Origin: Legionella adelaidensis
GTDB taxonomy: Bacteria > Pseudomonadota > Gammaproteobacteria > Legionellales > Legionellaceae
DNA: 64,000 bases
Assembly (NCBI RefSeq): GCF_900637865.1
Contig: NZ_LR134433.1
Coordinates: forward strand, 301,420 to 365,419
Direction of reading: 5' to 3'
Under the pieces are notes generated by a model that searched no databases, was not told the origin of the DNA, and saw only the letters and a list, made by a program, of their open reading frames with translations. Position 1 is the first letter of the stretch. Each line of letters opens with the position of its first letter. The translations under genes and the position numbers were made by a program. Positions 55,949 to 64,000 of the stretch are shown here, piece after piece.

Positions 55949-56293
55949 ATGCGCTCCACGTTTTTAACATTATTTTTTCTATTGCTTACTTTAGGGCTTA
56001 CGACTAGTGAGGCTACAGCCGGCAGATTCGGCGCTCGCAGCTTTTCTTCACATCGCAGCTCCATGTTTTCAGGTTTTAACCGCGCGAAACAAAGTAATTT
56101 TTTCAGCAGAAGCCGATCCATGCAAAAACCATCGCATGGTTTTTGGAGAGGTTTACTGATGGGGGGCCTGATCAGTAGCTTATTGTTTGGCCATGGTTTT
56201 GGAAGTGCCCTACTCTCATGGTTTATGTTAGGAACCCTTGTCCTTTTAGTTATTAGCTTTATACGGCGAAATCAGCCGCCTAGCCGCAATTAA
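55949..56293 (+). CDS. Tim44-N-like small membrane protein
   Basis: 114 aa with a signal peptide (about 1-23, TSEATA) and one or two membrane segments (about 66-104). GRFGARSFSSHRSSMFSGFNRAKQ resembles the N-terminus of bacterial Tim44-domain proteins, but the Tim44 domain is absent. ATG 55949 has AAGG 8 nt upstream. Confidence 0.65.
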   Translation: MRSTFLTLFFLLLTLGLTTSEATAGRFGARSFSSHRSSMFSGFNRAKQSNFFSRSRSMQKPSHGFWRGLLMGGLISSLLFGHGFGSALLSWFMLGTLVLLVISFIRRNQPPSRN

Positions 56294-56426
56294 ATACCCG
56301 TGCAAGTATGGTTCATCATGATATCTTGCGAGGCTCCGAGACAGGGTTTTGCAAGATGAGCATTCATTCACGTCATGCCTTAAAATCTAATTTTTTTTCC
56401 ATGAGGAGTTAGAATCTTAGATGACA

Positions 56427-56987
56427 TGAAAATCTACAGGGTCAGGCCTTGCCTTGTGTCTTTTTATATTTTTGACTCACAATTCTGCTAATTGTTGAAT
56501 AGTGCAAATTAAAATGTTCTCCAATTTCTTTCAGCGAATATTTGCCAGTGTTATATACAAGATAAATAGCATCGTTTCTTTCAGCCGCTATTTTCTCATA
56601 CTCTATAATTGGGAGTTTTTCAGTCATTTTCTTGTAATGAATTTTGGGTATATAAGATGTATCGAATTCTTTACTTATATTTCCCAGGGATTTATTAACA
56701 AAGTCTTCCGAGCCAAGATAAATACCACCCATGTTTTTCACATGTATCGCCTAGTATAGTTAAAAATAACTCTTTATCTCCGTTTGATAAATATATTTCT
56801 TCTCTTCGATTCCCTCGGCTAGTTATATGATATAAGCCGCCCCGGTATTCAATGCGCAAAGGTTTTACCATAACTTGGACTTGTGTCTCTCTTCCTTGGA
56901 AATTTAAAAATAAATGCTTCCCTTCTTCATGGCAAGTATCATCTTAGTTTTTGTTTTTTAATATAGGCAAAAGGCAAGGCCTGACCC
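56427..56987 (-). mobile_element. Internally deleted copy of the REP-type transposase element
   Basis: 561 bp. Both ends match the copy at 50748-51743, including the terminal repeats (56439-56457 with one change, 56969-56987). About 435 bp are missing, corresponding to 51045-51478, with the 3-nt microhomology AAT at the junction. The layout resembles a non-autonomous derivative. Confidence 0.85.
56442..56871 (-). pseudogene. Deleted, frameshifted transposase
   Basis: It keeps the N-terminus (MVKPLRIEYRGGLYHIT to about residue 49) and the C-terminal ~95 residues of the transposase at 50763, but the deletion removes H60/H62 and shifts the frame, so it cannot be active. Confidence 0.88.
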
Positions 56988-57758
56988 CCTAGTTATCCCA
57001 AGTTCTCTATTTGCAGCTCGGGCCGTGTCTTTAGCTTCTGCTAGCTTCTTTTGAATCACGGCTAAAAAACTATCATCATTATATGAAACTAAATTCCATT
57101 CAGAAAAGTGAAAGGGTGCCGTTAGACTTGGGTGTTGCGCCTCAAACTGCTTACATTGTTGTATTAGATTACCTAGAGGACGGCTTAGTCTTTTATGTAA
57201 TTTTTGCATTAAAAAATCAGGGGCATCTCTTTTAACGAGAGGAATTTGTTCACTTGGTTGCGAGGGCTGAGGGATAGTTGCTTCAATTGCATAGACTAAT
57301 CCTTCTAAAAAAGAGGCAAATAATGCAACTCTTAAGTAAAGAGCGTGATCGGAACCAATCGCTATTCCACGTTTGCCTCCCGTCAAATATTCCATTAGGC
57401 ATTGCAACTTAGCAATATTTTCGTCTCTATAAAAATTAAAAATTACCTTAAGACCCGGATCGTTGGTGGCTAGGAAATTCTCCAGCGTAACTATACCTTG
57501 AGAACATAAATGATCTAAAACAAGAGAAGCATTTTTTAGATATTCTTCTTGAGCTTGTGAGTATTGAGAAACCCCCAGTGAACCCGCACTTTTCTCATCA
57601 TTAAACGCTTTATTTGCAAGCAATGTATCTATTTCTGCCCGGCGTAATTCTGGAGAAAATACTTCTTTATATTTTTCATAGAATTCGCTGATATGATTGG
57701 AAATTATTATGGGTAATGGAATAGCCAAAATGTAGCTCCTAAAATGATTGTTGCTCAT
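56958..57758 (-). CDS. Unknown protein, 3' end replaced by transposon
   Basis: 266 aa, no known domain; helical and polar, with RHLSRPLGN-like KLHKRLSRPLGNLIQQCKQF near 190. The last 9 residues (GSGLAFCLY) are read from the terminal repeat of the deleted element, so the native C-terminus is lost. No continuation of the gene was recognised beyond the element. Start ATG at 57758. Confidence 0.6.
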   Translation of the reverse strand: MSNNHFRSYILAIPLPIIISNHISEFYEKYKEVFSPELRRAEIDTLLANKAFNDEKSAGSLGVSQYSQAQEEYLKNASLVLDHLCSQGIVTLENFLATNDPGLKVIFNFYRDENIAKLQCLMEYLTGGKRGIAIGSDHALYLRVALFASFLEGLVYAIEATIPQPSQPSEQIPLVKRDAPDFLMQKLHKRLSRPLGNLIQQCKQFEAQHPSLTAPFHFSEWNLVSYNDDSFLAVIQKKLAEAKDTARAANRELGITRGSGLAFCLY

Positions 57759-57941
57759 ATATTTTATACGTTGCGCATAATATTAACTAAAAAGACGAGT
57801 TTTTTCTATAAATTAAATAAAATATGTCGGTTAGTTATTACCTCACTTCCTCATACGAGACAGAAATAGGAAGAAATAACGTAATTGCTGCTAAGATGGC
57901 CTCATAACTTTTTTAGATTTTTATTTCAATAGGAAAATTAA

Positions 57942-58916
57942 ATGGCGTTAATTGAAGTGGATTCTTTGCAAGTTCAAGTAGTTGTAGACAATGTAACCGA
58001 TAGCCTGTCCAGCGTCCCGGAGAATGTTATTCATGAAATGGATTATTTGGCAGATCAGGGGATGGAAGAATTATCGGGTGAATGTCTGTGCTGTGGTGCG
58101 CATGGATTATCACTTTTATTAACCGCCTCAAAAAACTCTTTAAGTCATTCCTTATTATTTGATGCAGGTCCCGATGGGGAGGTTTTCCAAAGAAACGTTA
58201 CCAAACTTGGCATTAATATTACTCAGGTGGAAGAAGTAGTCCTTTCTCATGGACACTGGGATCATGCCGGAGGATTTTTGGCTGCATTGCAGTTAATGAA
58301 AAGCCACAACCCAGAACATAAAGTTGTTTTCCAACTGAATCCGGGTATGTTTTATCAGCGTGCCACACAGTCGGACCATCATATCTTTCCTTTTAAAAAA
58401 ATACCCTCTGCGGCAGAGCTTCAGAGTAAGGGTGCTATGGTGGTAAATAGCGATGAAGCGCGCTTGCTCCTCGACAACATGTTTTATCTCAGTGGAGAGA
58501 TTTCAAGAATAACGGATTATGAAAAGGGATATCCCGGGCATGTAAAACAGTTACCTAACCAAGAATGGGTTCCTGATCCGTTAATTTTAGATGAACGATT
58601 TTTAGTGGTAAATGTGCGAAATAAAGGGTTAATTATTTTTTCAGCTTGCTCTCATGCAGGTATTATCAATGTATTAAAGCAAGCTCAAGCTTTATTTCCT
58701 ACCATACCTTTATATGCCGTTATGGGTGGGTTTCATTTATCAGGTCACGCGAAAGAAAAAATTATTCAGCAAACCGTTGAAGATATGAAACAATTCGATC
58801 TTAAAATGATAATCCCCGCGCATTGTACGGGTTGGCGAGCAGTAAGTGCCTTAGGAAATACATTTGGCGATACAATCGTAGTACCCTCTGCCGTGGGACG
58901 TTTATATCAATTCTAG
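57942..58916 (+). CDS. MBL-fold metallo-hydrolase
   Basis: 324 aa. The dimetal motif is H103-G-H105-W-D107-H108 (SHGHWDHAGG), later CSHAG and GGFHLSG, and HCTGW near 290. This matches the branch annotated as dihydropterin-ribofuranosyl-aminobenzene-phosphate synthase-like. ELSGECLCCGAHGLS near 45 has three Cys. The substrate is unknown. Confidence 0.85.
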   Translation: MALIEVDSLQVQVVVDNVTDSLSSVPENVIHEMDYLADQGMEELSGECLCCGAHGLSLLLTASKNSLSHSLLFDAGPDGEVFQRNVTKLGINITQVEEVVLSHGHWDHAGGFLAALQLMKSHNPEHKVVFQLNPGMFYQRATQSDHHIFPFKKIPSAAELQSKGAMVVNSDEARLLLDNMFYLSGEISRITDYEKGYPGHVKQLPNQEWVPDPLILDERFLVVNVRNKGLIIFSACSHAGIINVLKQAQALFPTIPLYAVMGGFHLSGHAKEKIIQQTVEDMKQFDLKMIIPAHCTGWRAVSALGNTFGDTIVVPSAVGRLYQF

Positions 58917-59014
58917 AGAAAAATTAACGGTTAGGAGTTATTTTATTGCCAGTTTAATAAGAACGCTCTAACCTAAGATCTACGTTCCTGCTAACCTTTA
59001 CTTTGGGAGAGGGC

Positions 59015-59731
59015 ATGCAAAAACCAATTATGATTATAAAATCGAGTATTCCAGCAAGATATGTGGATGAATACCATGATTTCTACCACCATGCCTATAT
59101 CCCCAATATTTTAGAGGAATTTCCAGAAGTCCTAAGCGCTCGTCGTTACGAAGAAGGAAATACCAGTGGGAGTTTACGCTATTACCATAAAACGTATTTG
59201 ACGCTTTATGAATTGGAGCCCCGGGCTTGCATTGATTCCATTTACCAACGGTTGATTGAACGTAAAAAGGATTCAAGTGTGGGCAAGAAAATGCAGCAAT
59301 TTATTAGTAAGATGAGCCTCCATGAACCGGCAGAAATTTATACTTGCCGTTATGAGCACCCTCGCCGCATTGGTAAAGGCGAGCCTTTTGTTAATCATGC
59401 ATTGTTTTGCGTATCCGTTGAAGTGCAACCCAAATACTTACATAAGTTTAACGATTGGTATGAGAATACATATTTAGTTAAAAATCTTGCTGACGTTCCT
59501 ACTTGGAGTGCTTGCCGTCGTTATACGTCGGTTAAAAAAAATCCTCCCAGACAAATCACATTTTATGAAACAGCGGATGAAGCTTCATTGATGCGCTCCT
59601 TAGAGTTAATGCGAGCGAAATCCCGTGTTGCGGAAAACGAGTCATGGCAAGATTGGGATGGAGGAAATAATCCGCCGATTACTTGGGAAGATGCTTGCAG
59701 CTATTTACCTATTTTTTGGCTCGAACGGTAA
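59015..59731 (+). CDS. Tandem ferredoxin-like (dimeric alpha-beta barrel) protein
   Basis: 238 aa from ATG 59015 (GGAGAGGG 4-5 nt upstream). Two similar halves: IKSSIPARYVDEYHDFYHHAYIPNILEEFPEVLSARRYE and VSVEVQPKYLHKFNDWYENTYLVKNLADVPTWSACRRY. Internal duplication typical of EthD/DUF4286-like folds. No catalytic assignment. Confidence 0.65.
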   Translation: MQKPIMIIKSSIPARYVDEYHDFYHHAYIPNILEEFPEVLSARRYEEGNTSGSLRYYHKTYLTLYELEPRACIDSIYQRLIERKKDSSVGKKMQQFISKMSLHEPAEIYTCRYEHPRRIGKGEPFVNHALFCVSVEVQPKYLHKFNDWYENTYLVKNLADVPTWSACRRYTSVKKNPPRQITFYETADEASLMRSLELMRAKSRVAENESWQDWDGGNNPPITWEDACSYLPIFWLER

Positions 59732-59758
59732 CTGGTTTCTTATCTTTAGGCCTGTAAC

Positions 59759-60310
59759 TTAACGGCTGATAGGTTTTTTTAACGTTCTTAAAGTAATCGA
59801 GTAACGTTCATTTTTTACAGGTGAAATTGCATGTTGCCATTTGATTCTCGCCTCATCAGAAAGTATGTAAGCTGAGCGTGGGGCAAGATGAACCTTAATC
59901 ACTTCTTTATTAGAAGGTATCCGTAATTTAAGGGGGCAACCAGAAACCAGCGAAAGTCCTAAAATTTTATCAAATACGGGGGCGTCCCGGTGCCAGCTTA
60001 TGCCTGCGCCCACAGGATATTGAGTAATCAATATTTCAGCAATTTCTTTTTCGTCTACCTGTAGTGCCTCTGCGCTTTTTTGGATAAGAGGGGTAAGGAA
60101 CGGCGGAGGTGGTGTCGTAAGATGAACCGTACGATTTTCATAAGCATAGTCTAAACCAAAATGTACCACCCTACGGCGTGCGGTTTGTCCATACATGGTT
60201 ATTTCTTGCCAAGTAAGTTGAAGAATATGATCACGTAAATAAATAGCCTGCGATTCATCAATGAAGTCAGGAATATAAAAAAACCCTTTGGGTAAATTGT
60301 TTATCTCCAT
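59759..60310 (-). CDS. AlkB-like Fe(II)/2-oxoglutarate dioxygenase
   Basis: 183 aa. Iron ligands H107-x-D109 (SWHRDAP) and H160 (WQHAISPV), with Arg R169/R175 for 2-oxoglutarate (NERYSITLR). It has the short AlkB-homologue length; repair of alkylated nucleic acid is the family role. Confidence 0.88.
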   Translation of the reverse strand: MEINNLPKGFFYIPDFIDESQAIYLRDHILQLTWQEITMYGQTARRRVVHFGLDYAYENRTVHLTTPPPPFLTPLIQKSAEALQVDEKEIAEILITQYPVGAGISWHRDAPVFDKILGLSLVSGCPLKLRIPSNKEVIKVHLAPRSAYILSDEARIKWQHAISPVKNERYSITLRTLKKPISR

Positions 60311-60433
60311 ACAGATGATTCTCTCTGAGTGTAAAATACTCTCTTAATTGTAGTCTTATTATGCGACTCCGAATTTGATTAAATGATACAATATGGTTTT
60401 TTGGAAACGCTGCATAGTTATTACTAATGATGA

Positions 60434-60461
60434 AAAGCTTATCTCGTTTTAAATAAGCTTT
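60434..60461. terminator. Hairpin before rhlE
   Basis: AAAGCTTAT (60434-60442) pairs perfectly with ATAAGCTTT (60453-60461), loop 10 nt, followed by GTGTTTTAAT. It lies about 90 bp before rhlE; terminator or leader hairpin. Nothing else was recognised in 60311-60553. Confidence 0.45.
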
Positions 60462-60553
60462 GTGTTTTAATCATACATCCTATATAATTGCACTTAAAAT
60501 ATTCACGTTGTATTAATTGCATCCAGCACCCATACTCCCCTATAGGAAATCTC

Positions 60554-61810
60554 ATGAGTTTTGCATCCCTCGGTTTGATTGAACCACTAACTAATGCCTT
60601 AAAGGAATTAGGTTATAACGAACCCTCCCCCATTCAGTTGAAAGCTATCCCTGAAATTTTAAACGGCAAAGATCTTTTGGCGTCGGCCCAAACAGGTACA
60701 GGTAAGACGGCGGCCTTTGTTTTACCCATCTTACAAAAGATGAACGAAAAAACACGTGCGAAGAGTAATCGCACCAAAGTATTAATCTTAACCCCTACTC
60801 GTGAGTTAGCCGCGCAAGTTCATGAAAGCATTTTGCAATATGGTACGCATCTTTCCTTACGCACCGCCCTCGTATTTGGGGGAGTAAAGATTAATCCGCA
60901 AATGATGCGTTTACGCGCTGGAGTTGAAATCTTGGTAGCCACCCCCGGCCGGTTACTCGACTTGCATCAACAACGCGCCATTAACTTCGATGAAGTTGAT
61001 ACATTCGTATTGGATGAAGCAGATCGAATGCTAGATATGGGCTTTATTCATGACATTAAGCGGATTATCAAATTATTACCACACAAGCGGCAAAATTTAC
61101 TATTCTCGGCTACGTTTTCCGATGAAATTCGAAAACTCGTCAAAGCGATTCTGAATCAGCCCGTTGAGATTGAAGTGGCTCCGAGAAATGCTACCGCCGC
61201 TGCGGTGAAGCAAGTGGTCCATCCCGTAGATAAGGCGCGTAAAAGCGAGTTATTGAGCCATTTAATTCATACTAAAAAATGGGGCCAAACTTTGGTATTT
61301 GCTCGCACAAAACATGGAGCAAATAAATTAGTAAAACAATTGGAAGAATCCCGTATACATGCTTTGGCAATTCATGGTAACAAATCGCAGTCGCAGCGCA
61401 TGAAGGCATTAGCTGAGTTCAAATCCGGTGAATTACATATCCTGGTAGCTACCGATATCGCTGCCCGGGGTATCGACATTGATCAGCTTCCCTGCGTTGT
61501 TAATTTTGATCTACCGCAAGTAGCAGAAGATTATGTACATCGTATCGGAAGAACAGGACGTGCGGGAGCATCGGGTTTAGCCGTTTCTTTAGTCAGCGCG
61601 GATGAAATCCATCAATTACAATCTATCGAAAAACTAATTAAATGCAAACTGCAACGCAAAGAAGTCGAGGACTTCGAACCGGAACATAATTTACCGAAAG
61701 AAGCCCCTTCCAAGCCTGTAAAAAAGTCAGTGCCCATGAAACAACATTTTGACGCCAACAGCAAAAATTCCCACCGCAAACGTAAACAGCGATCGAGGGT
61801 ACGTGGCTAA
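60554..61810 (+). CDS. rhlE: DEAD-box RNA helicase RhlE
   Basis: 418 aa from ATG 60554 (AGGAA upstream). Q-motif [19 protein letters not shown], Walker [16 protein letters not shown], and [10 protein letters not shown] are all in place, followed by a basic tail (HRKRKQRSR). RhlE remodels RNA in ribosome assembly and decay. The upstream in-frame extension from 60488 is not supported. Confidence 0.93.
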   Translation: MSFASLGLIEPLTNALKELGYNEPSPIQLKAIPEILNGKDLLASAQTGTGKTAAFVLPILQKMNEKTRAKSNRTKVLILTPTRELAAQVHESILQYGTHLSLRTALVFGGVKINPQMMRLRAGVEILVATPGRLLDLHQQRAINFDEVDTFVLDEADRMLDMGFIHDIKRIIKLLPHKRQNLLFSATFSDEIRKLVKAILNQPVEIEVAPRNATAAAVKQVVHPVDKARKSELLSHLIHTKKWGQTLVFARTKHGANKLVKQLEESRIHALAIHGNKSQSQRMKALAEFKSGELHILVATDIAARGIDIDQLPCVVNFDLPQVAEDYVHRIGRTGRAGASGLAVSLVSADEIHQLQSIEKLIKCKLQRKEVEDFEPEHNLPKEAPSKPVKKSVPMKQHFDANSKNSHRKRKQRSRVRG

Positions 61811-61903
61811 GACATACGTAAATAAATAAGGGATAGCGACAGGAAAGCGACCAGTGGGCTAGCTCCGTATTTAGGCTATATCTTTTTCAAGCTGTAAATT
61901 TGT

Positions 61904-62740
61904 TTATATGCCAGGTTTTAAATAAGAGGCCAGAGAGTAACCCTCACTTAGAGAACCAGACAGTAGTTCTATAATAACGCTTAAAGCTACTATACTAATA
62001 ACTACAAGAGCTGCTACCTTCCCAACCTTTTTTTGTTTAAGTTGCATCGCACACAAATCATCATATATTGCTGCCATCGTATCGTAAATGCCGGTGCATT
62101 GATTAAGAATGTCCTGATATTCCTCCGAACTCAGAGGTATTTGATCTACTTGTCGCATCATATCTTGATAAACTGCTATGGGCGTTTTCCTTCTTTCATC
62201 TATATGCGCTAAGGCCTCCGAAAAATCATATTGGCAGGTAGGTATTTGATAGGTAGTTAAACGGTTACTGGGAGCAATATATTTTGACAATATAATATTC
62301 CCGCCATGCATAAACCCTGCTACGTGCACTAAAAAATGAGCAAGAAGCATTTTGGGCGGCAATTTTTCTATCCTTTTCAGGTATTCTTGCGTCGAATGGG
62401 TAATTGCAGAAGCAGGTATCGCAGTAGAATCAATTTCTAGCTGTTCAAGGTCTTTTTCCATGCCCGGAGTACGCCATAAATGCGTAAGGTAGGACAAAGA
62501 AAAGAATGCACTAATGTCTGATTGTTCATCGGGGCGTAGTCTCTGTAATCGCGATTCTATCGCTTTAATAATTAATAAATGCTGAATTAATCGAAGGGCG
62601 TATAGATCCTTGGGAATTTTTGTATTTTTAAAAAGATAGTCTTTTTTAAATCGATGATGCTCGGCTTTTTCATGGGCTGCAGTAAGCGTGCCAATTCTTC
62701 CATCTTTATAAGTTGCATTTAATAGGGCTTGGGTAAACAT
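61904..62740 (-). CDS. Tail-anchored heme-oxygenase-like protein lacking the catalytic Asp
   Basis: 278 aa. Residues about 5-215 follow the heme oxygenase pattern: proximal His H23 (LTAAHEKAEHHRF), SYLTHLWRTPGMEKDLEQLE, and the distal helix HVAGFMHGGNII. In HO-1 the distal helix reads G139-D140-x-x-G143-G144; here G142-F143-x-x-G146-G147, so the Asp is Phe. A C-terminal membrane segment (about 243-263) anchors it, as in eukaryotic HO-1. Haem binding is plausible, ring opening doubtful. Confidence 0.7.
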   Translation of the reverse strand: MFTQALLNATYKDGRIGTLTAAHEKAEHHRFKKDYLFKNTKIPKDLYALRLIQHLLIIKAIESRLQRLRPDEQSDISAFFSLSYLTHLWRTPGMEKDLEQLEIDSTAIPASAITHSTQEYLKRIEKLPPKMLLAHFLVHVAGFMHGGNIILSKYIAPSNRLTTYQIPTCQYDFSEALAHIDERRKTPIAVYQDMMRQVDQIPLSSEEYQDILNQCTGIYDTMAAIYDDLCAMQLKQKKVGKVAALVVISIVALSVIIELLSGSLSEGYSLASYLKPGI

Positions 62741-62899
62741 TTATTATCCTGAAAAATAATATATAAGTTAAAATTTATCTTTACACATTTAACCAAAGTA
62801 AGGAACATAACTTCTAAAATATTCGCACAAAGAATAAAAACGGATCTTGCACCGATTAAGTAAATTTAATTTAAGACCGACGAGATGTTTCTAAGGACT

Positions 62900-64000
62900 T
62901 TAAATTACAAATGAAAATCCTATCGTTAAGGTGTTCTCGGTTGTCGCCTGGTTTAGATTTCGCAAAAGGGTCTTATACGCTCCGAATGCCTTCTCATGTT
63001 CAAATTCCAGGTTTATATTTACTCCCGGAGTTAGGCGGTAGTAGGGTGTTATAACATAACGCATTTGATTTAAGCCATTTCCAATAGCCGCTTGTTTAAC
63101 TGTTTTGGACGCTATAATAGGGCGCACTCCCAATTTTAAGAAAAAATTGTTGGTAAGTTGCGTATCCCGGGATATTTCTAAATCTAATTTGGCGCTCCCG
63201 TTGTACAAATATCCTCGGGCATCTAAGGCAATAAAATAAGGCATCAAACCTTCGATTCCTACTCCGGGTTGCCAATAAGGTTCTGTCGCTGGTCGATAAA
63301 AATAATTCACACCTCCTTTGACCGCCCAAAATTGACTAATCAGATGCCAATAAAAAATGTCAATGTCAGCATTTTCTATAGAGCCATTACTAAGCTCTGC
63401 ATCATTAGTAAATAATTCGATTTTATTGTAATCCGGGCCATACAACCCTTTATAAGTTAAACGCTGGGTATTGCTAAATAAATCAGTACCTATGTCCAGG
63501 AAACTGGCAAAATAAAATCCGGCATGATGGCCTTGTGGGTGGAGGACTAAAGAATCATCTATAGGGACTTGCTCGTCGACTCGTATAATAGGGCGGTTTA
63601 TATAGTTTCCTGTTGAAATTTCTTTCTCAGGATTTCGCCTACCTTGAATCACATCTATAATCGTCTCATATTGAAACACCCGAGCCATCCCTGCCATCAT
63701 GTGATAAATATGGTGGCAGTGAAAAAACCATTGGCCACTGGCATCACTATCAAAATCTGCCACCGCTGTTGCTCCTGGGGGTACTTCGATTGTATGAAGG
63801 AGGGGGTCATGCGCATTATTACCATTGCGTAAAATAAACCAATGTCCATGTATATGCATAGGATGTCGCATCATTGAATTATTAGTAAAAATGATGCGGT
63901 ATCGTTTTCCTGGTTCAATCAAAATAGGTTTAGCTTTATATTCAGGTAAACCATTAATCATCCAGATAAAGCGGTCCATATAGCCAAACAATTCCATTTT
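62900..64000 (-). CDS. Multicopper oxidase fused to CopB-like beta-barrel (partial)
   Basis: At least 367 codons; the gene runs past the window end. The first part is the C-terminal cupredoxin of a CopA/PcoA-type oxidase, with copper motifs HPMHIHGHW and WFFHCHHIYHMMAGM. After a linker (~130-155) follows a CopB-like outer-membrane barrel (HHAGFYFASFLDIGTDLFSNTQRLTYKGLYG ... TENTLTIGFSFVI, ending in an aromatic-rich strand). CopA and CopB are normally separate genes for copper tolerance; here they are one chain. Confidence 0.82.
   Translation of the reverse strand, partial: KMELFGYMDRFIWMINGLPEYKAKPILIEPGKRYRIIFTNNSMMRHPMHIHGHWFILRNGNNAHDPLLHTIEVPPGATAVADFDSDASGQWFFHCHHIYHMMAGMARVFQYETIIDVIQGRRNPEKEISTGNYINRPIIRVDEQVPIDDSLVLHPQGHHAGFYFASFLDIGTDLFSNTQRLTYKGLYGPDYNKIELFTNDAELSNGSIENADIDIFYWHLISQFWAVKGGVNYFYRPATEPYWQPGVGIEGLMPYFIALDARGYLYNGSAKLDLEISRDTQLTNNFFLKLGVRPIIASKTVKQAAIGNGLNQMRYVITPYYRLTPGVNINLEFEHEKAFGAYKTLLRNLNQATTENTLTIGFSFVI

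Overview
The window looks like a chromosomal segment of a Legionella species (Gammaproteobacteria). Pointers are a ProQ/FinO-domain protein resembling the Legionella competence repressor RocC, an IcmL/DotI-like protein, an APH(9) spectinomycin-kinase homologue, coiled-coil or tail-anchored proteins of the kind common in Legionella, a tmRNA with an ANEDNF... tag, and moderate-to-low G+C. This is inference from recognised families; no database was searched.

Positions 1-35,700 are mostly conserved core. On the minus strand lie polA and lpxD, a KAS-II-like synthase, a double GNAT protein, an AzgA-type purine permease and a DUF155 protein. The glycine cleavage operon follows (gcvT-gcvH-gcvPA-YciI-gcvPB), with a visible promoter and a terminator formed by a palindromic repeat. 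Next come a DUF3592 protein, an IcmL-like secreted protein, a two-gene ABC transporter without a binding protein, dsbA, cytochrome c4, engB, a valine/lysine-related block (dapB, mmsA, mmsB), rocC, a coiled-coil protein, and the sugar-phosphate operon tkt-gap-pgk-pyk. A membrane protein, oligopeptidase A and glutathione peroxidase complete this part.

The tmRNA gene (35,770-36,166) is the insertion site of a genomic island. A P4-type integrase starts 163 bp past its 3' end. Behind it are an FRG-domain protein, AlpA, a primase/helicase-like protein and a zinc-ribbon protein, which together resemble a satellite-type replication module. Cargo on the opposite strand is a compact operon: wHTH regulator, AbiEii-like nucleotidyltransferase, metallophosphoesterase, GNAT-GrpB fusion, APH-family kinase, small P-loop ATPase and an APH(9)-like kinase. 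It is followed by two secreted pentapeptide-repeat proteins. A degenerate copy of the tmRNA end near 50,690 may be the right attachment site. A second structurally similar site near 53,400 suggests a second tandem unit carrying a REP-type transposase and a SleB-like hydrolase with a small secreted partner.

From 53,300 to 57,800 the sequence is eroded. It holds remnants of a serine recombinase and of a Fic protein, a PgeF-like gene, and an internally deleted copy of the transposase element that truncated a neighbouring gene. From 57,900 to 64,000 ordinary genes return: an MBL-fold hydrolase, an AlkB-like dioxygenase, rhlE, a tail-anchored heme-oxygenase-like protein lacking the catalytic Asp, and a multicopper oxidase fused to a CopB-like barrel that runs off the window.

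The most interesting candidates are the HTH/nucleotidyltransferase/phosphoesterase operon with its palindromic operator, the hydrolase-partner pair, the tandem attachment structures and the transposon deletion derivative.
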